Origin: Actomonas aquatica
GTDB taxonomy: Bacteria; Verrucomicrobiota; Verrucomicrobiia; Opitutales; Opitutaceae
NCBI RefSeq assembly: GCF_019679435.2
Contig: NZ_CP139781.1
Coordinates: 1,922,001 to 1,986,000 of the forward strand
Direction: 5' to 3'
Length of the DNA stretch: 64,000 nucleotides
Made by a program: the position numbers and the translations under genes. The notes beneath the pieces are model-generated. The model saw only the letters and a list, made by a program, of their open reading frames with translations, was not told where the DNA came from and ran no database searches. Shown piece by piece: positions 44,570-52,039 of this stretch. The stretch's first letter is position 1; each line of letters starts with the position of its first letter.

Positions 44570-45142
44570 TTAATCGTCGTCGCTGCTGTCTTCGCCCGGA
44601 TCTTCCGTCTCCCCCGCCTCATCGGCTTCGGCGGCCGCCTTGGCCGCTGCCTTCGCGGGATCTTCGTAATCCTTAAACACCGCTGCCGGCACGCGCCGCA
44701 CTTCGGTAAATTTGGCGCGGAACAGCTCCTCCAATTGCTCCTTCGTCTCGGGCGGAATCTGCCCAATGATCTCGTCCAGCGCGGGCAGCGGCGGACCATC
44801 CAAGGTCTCCCGCGCTTCGCGCACCCGGCGCGAGGTCGGCGCGCGTCCGTCGCCCCCATCACGGTCGGCGGCTTCCGCACTCATCGCCGCCTCGATATCG
44901 GGCGGCGGCCAATCCGGCCGATCCTCCTCCTCTTCACGCGAGGAGCCGTTTCCAGGCACCGGGCTCGACGGATCGATGGTGTGTCCCGCCATCGTCGGGC
45001 TGATCGGCGAGCTGCTGGCGCGACTCAAGGCGCTGCGCACTTCGATGGGAGCCCCGGCAATCGCCGCCGCCCGGTCGCTGGCCGATTTGGTTTCGAGCTG
45101 AAAAACCGCCGCCAGACGGGCGTCCAGCCGGTCAATCAGGGC
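44570..45142 (-). CDS. -1-frame continuation of dnaX (tau-specific C-terminal region)
   Basis: Directly after the A10 run at the end of the short dnaX frame, the -1 frame is open for 190 codons: [20 protein letters not shown], then [20 protein letters not shown], an acidic Pro-rich region, a helical segment ([20 protein letters not shown], then [10 protein letters not shown]) and an acidic tail ending DDD. It has no convincing start codon or ribosome site near its beginning; the first ATG-like start is well inside. It is best read as the tau extension, giving a 578-aa protein when fused to the DnaX core. A free-standing hypothetical gene (from 45040) is the alternative. Confidence 0.75.
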   Translation of the reverse strand, partial: ALIDRLDARLAAVFQLETKSASDRAAAIAGAPIEVRSALSRASSSPISPTMAGHTIDPSSPVPGNGSSREEEEDRPDWPPPDIEAAMSAEAADRDGGDGRAPTSRRVREARETLDGPPLPALDEIIGQIPPETKEQLEELFRAKFTEVRRVPAAVFKDYEDPAKAAAKAAAEADEAGETEDPGEDSSDDD

Positions 45143-46305
45143 TTTTTTTTTTCGTCGCCCGCCGCAGCGGCAACTTCCGCTCCGTCCGGAGCGATCTCCG
45201 CGAGCGCGGACAACTCTTTGATGAGGCTGTCGATGGCGCGGGCGCGGCTGGCCTCCACCGCCTTGAGCAGCGTGACCTCGAGATTGATTTTCTCCGCCAG
45301 ACCAAGCTTCACGCCACCCTCACCTTCGCGCAGGGCGTCGAGCAGGCGGGTGACCTGTTCGGTGGTGAGGTCCGGACCGAGTTGTTTGGTTTTGCCGCCT
45401 TGGGCGATGGCGTCGAGCAGCGCAGTGCGCACGATCACCTGCAGGTCCGACAAGAGGCGCACGAGATCGCGGCCCGACTCGTCGCACTCGTCCACGATAG
45501 CGATGAGTTTGCGGTGATCACCGGCGGCGATGGCGCCGGCCAACTCGGTGAGTTTTTCGGCCGAAATCAGACCATACACATCGAGCACATCGGGCTCGGT
45601 GATGTCGTTGCCGCAGAACGAAATCATCTGGTCAAAAATCGACTGCGCATCACGCATACCGCCGTCGGCCATGCGGGCGATACACTCCAGCGCCTCGGCG
45701 GTCACTTTCACGCCTTCGTCGTCCCCGATCTTGCGCAAACGCTCCACAATGAGCGGCGCCGGGATCGGCTTGAGGTCGAAGCGCTGGCAGCGCGAAACGA
45801 TGGTGGCCAAAACCTTCTGCGGATCGGTCGTGGCGAAGACAAATTTCACGTGCTCCGGCGGCTCCTCCAAGGTCTTCAACAAGGCGTTGAAGGCGGCGGC
45901 GGAGAGCATGTGCACCTCGTCGATGATGTAGACTTTGAACTTACCCTGCGCCGGAGCGTATTGGACCGTGTCGCGCAGGTCGCGCACCTGGTCGACGCCG
46001 TTGTTGGAGGCACCGTCGATCTCGATCACATCGAGGTGGGTGCCCTCGGCGATCGAGACGCAGGAGGGATCAGCCGGATCGAAGTCGGCGTTGGGTCCGT
46101 CGGTGCAGTTGAGCGCCTTGGCGAAGATGCGGGCGGTGGAGGTTTTGCCGGTGCCGCGCGGTCCCACAAAGAGGTAGGCGTGGGCGATACGATCGCGGGC
46201 GATGGCGTTGCGCAGCGTGCGCACCACATGGTCCTGCCCCACGACGTCTGCGAACGTCTGCGGGCGCCACTTGCGGGCAATGACCTGGTATCCTTTTGCT
46301 GCCAA
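45136..46305 (-). CDS. dnaX: DNA polymerase III gamma/tau subunit (short frame)
   Basis: Clamp-loader ATPase. 389 aa in the zero frame: [18 protein letters not shown], Walker [11 protein letters not shown], Walker [11 protein letters not shown], sensor/arginine-finger FATTDP and SRCQRFD, then the clamp-loader domain III. The zero frame stops right after an A10 run (GDEKKKP), and the -1 frame remains open (see 44570-45142), as in known dnaX genes that make gamma by slippage. The zinc module is degenerate: only the first Cys (ALNCTDG) and the last (DPSCVS) of the usual four remain. The SRP RNA gene lies immediately upstream, a common bacterial arrangement. Confidence 0.95.
   Translation of the reverse strand: MAAKGYQVIARKWRPQTFADVVGQDHVVRTLRNAIARDRIAHAYLFVGPRGTGKTSTARIFAKALNCTDGPNADFDPADPSCVSIAEGTHLDVIEIDGASNNGVDQVRDLRDTVQYAPAQGKFKVYIIDEVHMLSAAAFNALLKTLEEPPEHVKFVFATTDPQKVLATIVSRCQRFDLKPIPAPLIVERLRKIGDDEGVKVTAEALECIARMADGGMRDAQSIFDQMISFCGNDITEPDVLDVYGLISAEKLTELAGAIAAGDHRKLIAIVDECDESGRDLVRLLSDLQVIVRTALLDAIAQGGKTKQLGPDLTTEQVTRLLDALREGEGGVKLGLAEKINLEVTLLKAVEASRARAIDSLIKELSALAEIAPDGAEVAAAAGDEKKKP
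45143..45152 (-). promoter_or_regulatory. A10 slippery run in dnaX
   Basis: Ten A on the coding strand, in frame as GAA AAA AAA AAG, so it contains the classic A AAA AAG -1 heptamer and is also long enough for RNA polymerase slippage, as in Thermus dnaX. The zero-frame stop follows two codons later. Confidence 0.85.
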
Positions 46306-46370
46306 AGTAAGCGCTCAGCTAAGAAGCGATTTCCGAGTTCGAAAACCCAAAACCGAATTTAAAAATAAAA

Positions 46371-46471
46371 GTGGCCAGGCACTCCACGGCACTGGGAGAA
46401 CGTCGCTACCGTTGCTACCTTCCGGTCCTGGCGGAGTTCGCGCGCCTGCCCATGCATGGGACCTGGCCGGC
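46371..46471 (-). ncRNA. ffs: Signal recognition particle RNA, small bacterial (4.5S) type
   Basis: On the minus strand the ends GGCCAGG (46468-46462) and CCTGGCC (46379-46373) pair. The middle carries the universal SRP domain-IV core CCAGGACCGGAAGGTAGCAA with its GGAA tetraloop. About 96-101 nt, no Alu domain. The 3' end is followed by a T-rich ACTTTTATTTTT stretch that can end transcription. It is located directly upstream of dnaX, as in many bacteria. Together with Ffh it targets membrane proteins. Confidence 0.93.
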
Positions 46472-46501
46472 GCGGACCATGCGACAGCTGCTCGCCGGGA
46501 T

Positions 46502-46945
46502 TCAACGAGAAACTTTACGAAAAGCTTCGAGCTCGGCGACGTAGCGGGCGTCGAGCTTGGCGAGGCGGGCGCCGTGGATGACGGCTTCCAGCTCTGGGAC
46601 CAGCGGAGCGCCCTCGGGCGCAGTCGGCGCAAAGTAGGTCGTCGCGGGAATCCGCGGACCGGCCGGGCAAATGATCATCATGACATTGCGGCTCAGACCC
46701 CGCTCCTTCGCCCAGGCATCGAGTTTCACCATGGCAGTCGCTGGCACCACCCAAAGCACGCCCCAGGCGACGCTGCCGTCCTCGGGTTTGAGGTTGGGGT
46801 GACCTCCCGCGGTAAACGTGAGTCGCTGGCCATCGGCGCGGGCGAGTCCCATTTGTTCACATGCCTCGTCCACCGCCGTCATGGTGCGTTCGTCCATGTG
46901 GGCGTCGTAGGCAAAAAGTAGGATGCTGGAGGTTTTTTTGCTCAT
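46502..46945 (-). CDS. Gamma-glutamylcyclotransferase-like (AIG2-fold) protein
   Basis: 147 aa from the ATG at 46945 (MSKKTSSILLFAYDAHMDER). ILLFAYDAHMDERTM resembles the FAYGSNMD signature, and SVAWGVLWVVPATAMVKLDAW resembles the VxGxLYxL...LDxxE segment of GGCT/AIG2 proteins. The acidic residue after LDAW is displaced (AKERGL), so catalytic competence is uncertain. It lies 5 bases after coaC, so the two are co-transcribed, and upstream of ffs. Confidence 0.55.
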   Translation of the reverse strand: MSKKTSSILLFAYDAHMDERTMTAVDEACEQMGLARADGQRLTFTAGGHPNLKPEDGSVAWGVLWVVPATAMVKLDAWAKERGLSRNVMMIICPAGPRIPATTYFAPTAPEGAPLVPELEAVIHGARLAKLDARYVAELEAFRKVSR

Positions 46946-46950
46946 CGGGT

Positions 46951-47511
46951 TCACGTTTCGCTGGCGAGCAGCGTCAAAATTTCCTGCACGATTCCCTCCA
47001 CCGGCCATAGCCGCCCCACGCCCTCATAACCGCAGGCCAACATGCCCTCCTCCGGCCCGATGAAGTGCACCCCGCGGCCACGCAAGGTCGCCACGTTGGC
47101 CACCGTCGCGGGATGGGTCCACATCTTGCCGTTCATGGCCGGGGCGATCAGCACCGGGCAGCGCGCCACCAGATGCAGCGAGCTCAGGTAATCCGGCGCG
47201 AGCCCGTGGGCGAACTGCGCAATCACATCGGCCGTCGCCGGCGCGACCACCAACAGGTCGGCCTTGTCCGCCAGCTCTACGTGTCCCGGTTGCCAGCCGT
47301 TACCCTCCGACCACAAATCCGCCGCCACCGGTTGCCGCGCCAGGGTCTGCAGAGTCAGGGGCGTGATGAACTCCGCCCCGCCGCGCGTGAGCACCGGAAA
47401 CACCTCAGCGTCCAGCTTGCGCAGCTGGCTCACCAAGTCCGCCGCCTTGTAGGCCGCGATGGAACCGGAGACTCCGACGATGATGTTTTTACCCTGCAAT
47501 GGCGACGCCAT
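46951..47511 (-). CDS. coaC: Phosphopantothenoylcysteine decarboxylase (flavoprotein)
   Basis: FMN-dependent decarboxylation of 4'-phosphopantothenoylcysteine in CoA synthesis. 186 aa: only the N-terminal half of the usual CoaBC fusion. KNIIVGVSGSIAAYKAADLV, the catalytic His in GHVELAD, LIAPAMNGKMW and the flexible-flap cysteine ACGYEGVGRLW are present. The CoaB ligase half is not attached and not next door. It is downstream of the sigma-factor operon by 61 bases and tightly followed by the GGCT-like gene. Confidence 0.9.
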   Translation of the reverse strand: MASPLQGKNIIVGVSGSIAAYKAADLVSQLRKLDAEVFPVLTRGGAEFITPLTLQTLARQPVAADLWSEGNGWQPGHVELADKADLLVVAPATADVIAQFAHGLAPDYLSSLHLVARCPVLIAPAMNGKMWTHPATVANVATLRGRGVHFIGPEEGMLACGYEGVGRLWPVEGIVQEILTLLASET

Positions 47512-47572
47512 GGGCGGAGCAAAAAGCGCCTATCGGGCGGGCACAAGCCAGCAACTGGCAAAAGGATGCAAA

Positions 47573-48055
47573 TCAATTGCCCGGAGGCACATCCGCAGGC
47601 GGAGCCGGCGGCGGACCTTCCGGTGGCGGTCCGTCCGGACGGGGTCCGCCGCTCCCCGGGCCGCCTTTGCCGTTCTGGCGGCGCTCGACGAGCCGTTGCC
47701 AGCGTTGGCGATGTTTCTCCTGCATCGCGACGTAAGCCTCTTTCTGCGCCGCGTCCAATTGCTCGATGATCCGCGGCTCCATCGCCCGCATCGCATCGAC
47801 ACTGCTGCGACGGTATTCGCGTAACGTAGCCCAAGTCTCCTCCAAGATGGGGCGAATCGCGTCCTCCTGCTCCGGCGTCAGGTTAAGCTCCTCATCCAAA
47901 CGCTCCAGATGACGCGGAATGAACTCCCCCCCGGCCCGGCCGCGCTCGACCAGCGCATCCGCGACCCGCAGGGAGACAAAACCACCGGTCACCCCGCCGG
48001 CGAGAAACACGCCGATCAGGACCAGCCAAGCGACCCATGCGTTGCGTGTCTTCAT
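47573..48055 (-). CDS. Spy/CpxP-like periplasmic protein
   Basis: 160 aa. N-terminal membrane/signal helix (WVAWLVLIGVFLAGGVTGG), then a helical domain with the LTxxQ-type motif LNLTPEQEDAIRPIL and a second helix pair (IIEQLDAAQKEAYVAMQEKH), typical of the Spy/CpxP/heavy-metal-resistance (DUF3106-like) group. The tail is Pro/Gly-rich (about 30 residues). Third gene of the sigma-factor operon, overlapping its neighbour by ATGA. Probably a periplasmic stress chaperone or sensor for the sigma factor. Confidence 0.75.
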   Translation of the reverse strand: MKTRNAWVAWLVLIGVFLAGGVTGGFVSLRVADALVERGRAGGEFIPRHLERLDEELNLTPEQEDAIRPILEETWATLREYRRSSVDAMRAMEPRIIEQLDAAQKEAYVAMQEKHRQRWQRLVERRQNGKGGPGSGGPRPDGPPPEGPPPAPPADVPPGN

Positions 48056-48375
48056 TCGGAAAAGTCCATCATGGCGGTGACGGGATCGTCGCCCGACAGC
48101 ACGTCATATTCGATGTGATCCACCACGGCGGGCAGATTGAATGCCACCGCCATCAACGCCACCACCGCCGAGACCACCAAGGCGCGACGGCCTTGAGCCA
48201 TCAGTAATTGCAACAGCGAAACACTGCCGGCGTCTTCGCGACCCGCCCACGCCAACGCCACCACGCGGGTGGCAAACCCCGGCGGGGCCACGACGTGTTC
48301 ATCGCCCGAGACCTCCGGACCGGCGGCACGCGCCCGGGCCAACAATCGCTCCAGCTCTGTAGGTTTGCGGTTCAT
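48052..48375 (-). CDS. Single-pass membrane protein, candidate anti-sigma factor
   Basis: 107 aa: a cytoplasmic N-terminus of about 65 residues (MNRKPTELERLLARARAAG), one helix (ALVVSAVVALMAVAFNLPAV) and a short periplasmic tail with acidic residues. No HxxxCxxC zinc motif. Position between an ECF sigma factor and a Spy-like protein, with ATGA overlaps at both ends, argues for an anti-sigma or accessory role; sequence alone does not prove it. Confidence 0.6.
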   Translation of the reverse strand: MNRKPTELERLLARARAAGPEVSGDEHVVAPPGFATRVVALAWAGREDAGSVSLLQLLMAQGRRALVVSAVVALMAVAFNLPAVVDHIEYDVLSGDDPVTAMMDFSE

Positions 48376-48965
48376 GTTCGTTCCTCAGCTTCGAGTTTCT
48401 TCAGTAGGGTTTGCAACTTTCGACGGGCCCGAAAGGCCCGCACTTTGATCAAGGTCGTGTTCCAGCCGGTCTCCTCGCTCACTTCCACCAGCGTCTTCTG
48501 CTCGAGATCGAGCAGCTGCAGGACGAGCTGGTCGTCGGGTTTGAGCTGGCTCATCAGCTTGGCCAACAACTCCCGAGCCGCGAGGGCCTCGCCCGCGTCC
48601 TCCGCCGACGTATCGGCCGTGACCGCGTCCAACACCTGCGCCTCGCCCTCCGAGAGGTCGGCCCAACGCAGCTCCGGCCGCCGCTGCTGTTTGCGCAGGT
48701 GGTCGATGCCGGTCGTGACGGCGATGCGCGATACCCAGTGCGGGAACGGCATGTCGCCACGGTATTGGTCGAGTCGGGTGAACATTTTTAAAAACACTTC
48801 CTGCGCGAGGTCTTCCTCCCCCACCCAGCGGGGCAGGCGACGACGCACGATTTTGATGACTTGCGGATACAGCTCCTCCACCAGCTCCCGGGCCGCGGAC
48901 TGCGAACCGGCGCGCACCTGCTCGAGACACGCTTTGTAGTCAAAGGGCTCGGGTTCCACAGGCAT
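48372..48965 (-). CDS. ECF-type RNA polymerase sigma factor
   Basis: 197 aa from the ATG at 48965 (MPVEPEPFDYKACLEQV); an upstream TTG is ignored. Sigma region 2 is seen in YPQVIKIVRRRLPRWVGEED, LAQEVFLKMF and WVSRIAVTTGIDHLRKQ. Region 4 is seen in LKPDDQLVLQLLDLEQKTLV and SEETGWNTTLIKVRAFRARR. The linker is acidic and longer than usual (SEGEAQVLDAVTADTSAEDA). First gene of a three-gene coupled operon with a membrane partner and a Spy-like protein, suggesting control of an envelope-stress response. Confidence 0.93.
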   Translation of the reverse strand: MPVEPEPFDYKACLEQVRAGSQSAARELVEELYPQVIKIVRRRLPRWVGEEDLAQEVFLKMFTRLDQYRGDMPFPHWVSRIAVTTGIDHLRKQQRRPELRWADLSEGEAQVLDAVTADTSAEDAGEALAARELLAKLMSQLKPDDQLVLQLLDLEQKTLVEVSEETGWNTTLIKVRAFRARRKLQTLLKKLEAEERT

Positions 48966-49033
48966 CGTTGGGAGAAGCAAGACACTGCATACACGAAGAG
49001 CAAGACGCGCCCGTGACAGCCGGGTTACGCCCC

Positions 49034-49062
49034 TTGACTACTTTGCCGCCCGTGCCGATAAG
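49034..49062 (+). promoter_or_regulatory. Candidate sigma-70 promoter of the leuA leader
   Basis: TTGACT (49034-49039), a 17-base spacer, then GATAAG (49057-49062). The predicted start is near 49069-49072, almost exactly at the leader ATG. Confidence 0.55.
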
Positions 49063-49071
49063 TCCCCTGTG

Positions 49072-49116
49072 ATGCGACCTGTCGCCACTGAGCTGCTCTC
49101 CCTACGACTTAGCTAG
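49072..49116 (+). CDS. Candidate leucine leader peptide
   Basis: 14 codons, MRPVATELLSLRLS, then TAG. Four Leu codons of four kinds (CTG, CTC, CTA, CTT) sit in the last seven codons; CTA and CTT are scarce in the GC-rich genes around. It begins at or within a few bases of the predicted transcript start, so it may be translated without a leader sequence. Its stop codon touches the hairpin at 49116-49161, and the first structural gene downstream is leuA. This is the layout of a ribosome-mediated attenuator; no database support could be checked. Confidence 0.55.
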   Translation: MRPVATELLSLRLS

Positions 49117-49161
49117 ACGCACGATCCGCGAGGGTCCCGTGTGCGGGACTGATTGTGCGTC
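49116..49161 (+). promoter_or_regulatory. Hairpin in the leuA leader
   Basis: Outer 11-bp stem (49116-49126 with 49151-49161, one G-U) and inner stem GTCCCG/CGGGAC (49134-49139 and 49144-49149) with a TGTG loop. No T-run follows, so it is not a plain terminator; it may be one arm of an attenuator whose competing fold I could not define. Confidence 0.55.
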
Positions 49162-49267
49162 CGATCCTCCTGTCCGAGCAGCCGCGTCGTCTGACCGAGA
49201 AAGCAGATTTGCGGGCTTTTCCCTTTCCCTTCCTCCCGTCACTTTCACTCTCCCTGTTTCCGTTCCC

Positions 49268-50932
49268 ATGTCCGCGTATAAACCTTCGAAATACCGACCG
49301 CTGCCCACCGTCGACTTGCCCGACCGCCAGTGGCCCAACCGCACGCATACCTGCGCCCCCATCTGGTGCAGCGTCGATCTGCGCGACGGCAATCAAGCCC
49401 TCGCCCAGCCCATGAGCGTCGCCGAGAAGCTCGAGTATTTCGCCATGCTGGTCGACATCGGCTTCAAGCAAATCGAGGTCGGCTTCCCGTCCGCCTCCCA
49501 GATCGAGTTCGATTTCTGCCGCCGCCTCATCGAGGAAGACCGCATCCCCGACGACGTCTCGATCCAGATCCTCTGCCAGTGCCGCGAGGACTTGATCACC
49601 CGCTCTCTCGAGGCCCTCCAGGGCGCCAAGAACGTCATTTTCCACCTCTACAACTCCACCTCGCCCGCCCAGCGCAACTACGTCTTCGGGGCCGAGCGCG
49701 CCGACATCGTGGCCATCGCCACCCGCGCCGTGGAGCTGCTCAAAACGCACAGCGCCTCGCACCTCGCCGCAGGCATGAACCTGCAGTTGGAGTATTCGCC
49801 GGAAAGCTTCACCAGCACCGAGTTGGATTTCGCCCTCGAGATCTGCGAAGCCGTTTCCGACGTCTGGCAACCCACCCCGGAGAAGAAGATCATTCTCAAC
49901 CTCCCCGCCACGGTCGAATACGCCACGCCCAACGTCCACGCCGACCAGATCGAGTGGATGTGCCGCCACCTCACCCGTCGCGACGCCACCATCGTGTCTC
50001 TGCACACGCACAATGACCGCGGCACCGGCGTGGCCGCCACCGAGCTCGGCCTGCTGGCCGGCGCCGACCGAGTGGAAGGCACCCTCTTCGGCAACGGCGA
50101 ACGCACCGGCAACCTCGATATCGTGACCGTTGCGCTGAACCTCTACACCCACGGCATCGATCCGCAGCTCGACTTCTCGAACCTCAACGAGATCCGCGAG
50201 ATCTACGAGCGCACCACCCGCATGGAGGTGCCCGCCCGCCTGCCCTACGGCGGCGATCTGGTCTTCACCGCCTTCTCCGGCTCCCACCAGGACGCCATCA
50301 AAAAGTCCTGGGACAAACAACAACCGGGCCAGCCCTGGGACGTGCTCTACATCCCGATCGATCCCGCCGACATCGGCCGAAACTACAAGGCCATCATCCG
50401 TATCAACTCCCAGTCGGGCAAAGGCGGCGTGGCCTACATCCTCGAGACCGAATACGGCTTCACCCTGCCCAAGGCGATGCACCGGGAGTTTGGCCCCATC
50501 GTCAACCAGCTCGCCGACTCCCGCGGCACCGAGCTCAGCTCCGCCGACATCCTCGCCGCCTTCCAGGCCGAATACCTCGACCGCCAGACGCCCATCGAGG
50601 TGCTCGACTTCCGCACCACCGAGAAGGCGCGCAGCGTCACGGCTGAAGCCGATCTCAAGATCAATGGCGAGACCCGCACCCTCACCGGCACCGGCAACGG
50701 TCCCATCGCGGCCTTCGTCACGGCCATCCGCGACGCCGGCATCCTGCAGTTTGAGTTCCTCAACTACACGGAGCACTCCCTCGGCTCCGGTGCCCGCGCG
50801 CAGGCCGTCTCCTACATCCAGATCAAACCGGTCAACAGCCCGCCGCTCTACGGCGCCGGCATCGACACCAGCATCGAGCTCGCCTCGATCAAAGCCGTCG
50901 CCAGCGCCATCAACCGCGCCCTCGCCGACTGA
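49268..50932 (+). CDS. leuA: 2-isopropylmalate synthase (long, LeuA2-like)
   Basis: First step of leucine synthesis (2-ketoisovalerate + acetyl-CoA). 554 aa from the ATG at 49268 (MSAYKPSKYRPLPTVDL), the length of the actinobacterial/yeast-type enzyme. The TIM barrel has WCSVDLRDGNQALAQPM, the metal site HTHNDRGTGVAATELGL, and DRVEGTLFGNGERTGN. The C-terminal regulatory (leucine-binding) domain is about residues 430-554, with GNGPIAAFVTAIRDAG and the end SIELASIKAVASAINRAL. Upstream lie a promoter, a Leu-rich leader ORF and a hairpin, suggesting attenuation as well as feedback control. Confidence 0.96.
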   Translation: MSAYKPSKYRPLPTVDLPDRQWPNRTHTCAPIWCSVDLRDGNQALAQPMSVAEKLEYFAMLVDIGFKQIEVGFPSASQIEFDFCRRLIEEDRIPDDVSIQILCQCREDLITRSLEALQGAKNVIFHLYNSTSPAQRNYVFGAERADIVAIATRAVELLKTHSASHLAAGMNLQLEYSPESFTSTELDFALEICEAVSDVWQPTPEKKIILNLPATVEYATPNVHADQIEWMCRHLTRRDATIVSLHTHNDRGTGVAATELGLLAGADRVEGTLFGNGERTGNLDIVTVALNLYTHGIDPQLDFSNLNEIREIYERTTRMEVPARLPYGGDLVFTAFSGSHQDAIKKSWDKQQPGQPWDVLYIPIDPADIGRNYKAIIRINSQSGKGGVAYILETEYGFTLPKAMHREFGPIVNQLADSRGTELSSADILAAFQAEYLDRQTPIEVLDFRTTEKARSVTAEADLKINGETRTLTGTGNGPIAAFVTAIRDAGILQFEFLNYTEHSLGSGARAQAVSYIQIKPVNSPPLYGAGIDTSIELASIKAVASAINRALAD

Positions 50933-50952
50933 GCGACTCTAACTGGAGTCAG

Positions 50953-51100
50953 TTTTACAGAAGGTAAGGAAGAGAACGAAGCCACTCCGCCGCCACACGG
51001 TGCTGCCCAGCCTCCCGGCCTTTGCGCTCTTCGCTGCCTTGGTGTAAAAACCAGCACTGCCTCCCGGGCCCTTCCTTCCCTTCGTTTCCTTCTGTGAAAA
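50953..51100. repeat. Inverted ACAGAAGG-word arms between leuA and hemX
   Basis: Left arm with ACAGAAGG (50957-50964) and AACGAAG; right arm with CCTTCTGT (51088-51095) and CTTCGTTT. The complemented right arm aligns imperfectly with the left. The middle repeats GCCTCCCGG twice. No ORF is supported in the 246-base gap. Confidence 0.5.
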
Positions 51101-51178
51101 TCACCGTTGGTCGGGCGTTCTCTCCTGTAAAATTGACTTCCGGTCCGGGCTGCGCGGCTTTCGTGTAAGACTCTCGCC

Positions 51179-52039
51179 ATGAACTTAGACGATCGCACCT
51201 GGCTCTGGATCGCCGCCGCCTGCTACTTCGCCGGGTTTCTGCTCGGGACCCTGGCGTTGCTGCGCGACCGCAAACAGTCGCGCGCGATCATGTATGTGAT
51301 CGTTTCGGCCGGCTTCACCCTCCAGACCTTCGGCCTCTACGTGCGCGGCATGGAGGTCAAGGGCTGCCCCCTCGGCAATACCTTCGAACTCTTCCAGTTC
51401 ACCGCCTGGTCGGCCACCGCCCTCTATCTCGTCGTCGGCGCGACCTTCCGACTGAGCCTGCTGGGTTACTTCACTTCGATGATGGCCGCGGCGCTCACCG
51501 CCCTGTCACTGGCCATCCCATCGTGGGACGCCACCCGGCGCACCAACATCTTCGGCGACAATCCCTGGATCGAGTTCCACGCCGCGCTCGCCCTCTTCAG
51601 TTACGGCGTCTTTGCCCTGCTCGCGCTCACTTCGGTGATGTATCTGCTGCGCAATTACAGCCTGAAGCACAAACAACTCAGCGGCTTCTTCGCCTTCCTG
51701 CCGTCGATCCGCGACCTCGACGCCATCGGTCACCGGCTGCTCTCCTTTGGCACGGCATTGCTCGGCGGCTCGCTCGCCCTCGGCGCGGTGCACTGGTTGC
51801 CCAACACCGACACGGTGAACCTCGGCAAACTCTTCACCACCGTCGGCGTCTGGCTCGCCTACGGCATCATCTGGGGCCTGCGTCGCGCCGACCGTCTCTA
51901 CGGCAAAACCCTCGCCTGGTGGTGCATCGGCCTCTTCGCCGCCGCCCTGCTCTCGCTCGCGCCCGTCAATTCCAGTCGCAACAGCGACTCCGCCACCGCG
52001 TCTGAGCCGAGCGCGGTCGCCACCACCCCCGCCCCGTGA
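51179..52039 (+). CDS. HemX/CcsA-family cytochrome assembly membrane protein
   Basis: 286 aa with about eight membrane helices. It matches the cytochrome c assembly (CcmC/CcsA/HemX) family: LGNTFELFQFTAWSATALYL, then WIEFHAALALFSYGVFALLA and IGHRLLSFGTALLGGSLALG, with conserved histidines and no Trp-rich WWD haem-handling motif visible. That, and the overlap with hemA, favours a HemX-like role in controlling or accompanying glutamyl-tRNA reductase rather than haem export. The last codons overlap the hemA start (GTGA). Confidence 0.82.
   Translation: MNLDDRTWLWIAAACYFAGFLLGTLALLRDRKQSRAIMYVIVSAGFTLQTFGLYVRGMEVKGCPLGNTFELFQFTAWSATALYLVVGATFRLSLLGYFTSMMAAALTALSLAIPSWDATRRTNIFGDNPWIEFHAALALFSYGVFALLALTSVMYLLRNYSLKHKQLSGFFAFLPSIRDLDAIGHRLLSFGTALLGGSLALGAVHWLPNTDTVNLGKLFTTVGVWLAYGIIWGLRRADRLYGKTLAWWCIGLFAAALLSLAPVNSSRNSDSATASEPSAVATTPAP

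Noticed and set aside
44570..45040. Independent hypothetical gene starting at 45040.
   Set aside because: The frame is open back to the dnaX A10 run with coding-like sequence before 45040, and no ribosome site precedes the candidate start. Treated as the dnaX -1 extension.
45090..45142. Stimulatory stem-loop for dnaX frameshifting just after the A10 run.
   Set aside because: Only a weak stem with two G-U pairs and a tiny loop could be drawn, so it is not listed as a feature.
49160..49267. Intrinsic terminator completing the leuA attenuator.
   Set aside because: No GC stem followed by a T-run was found; the T-rich stretch near 49208-49260 has no convincing stem.
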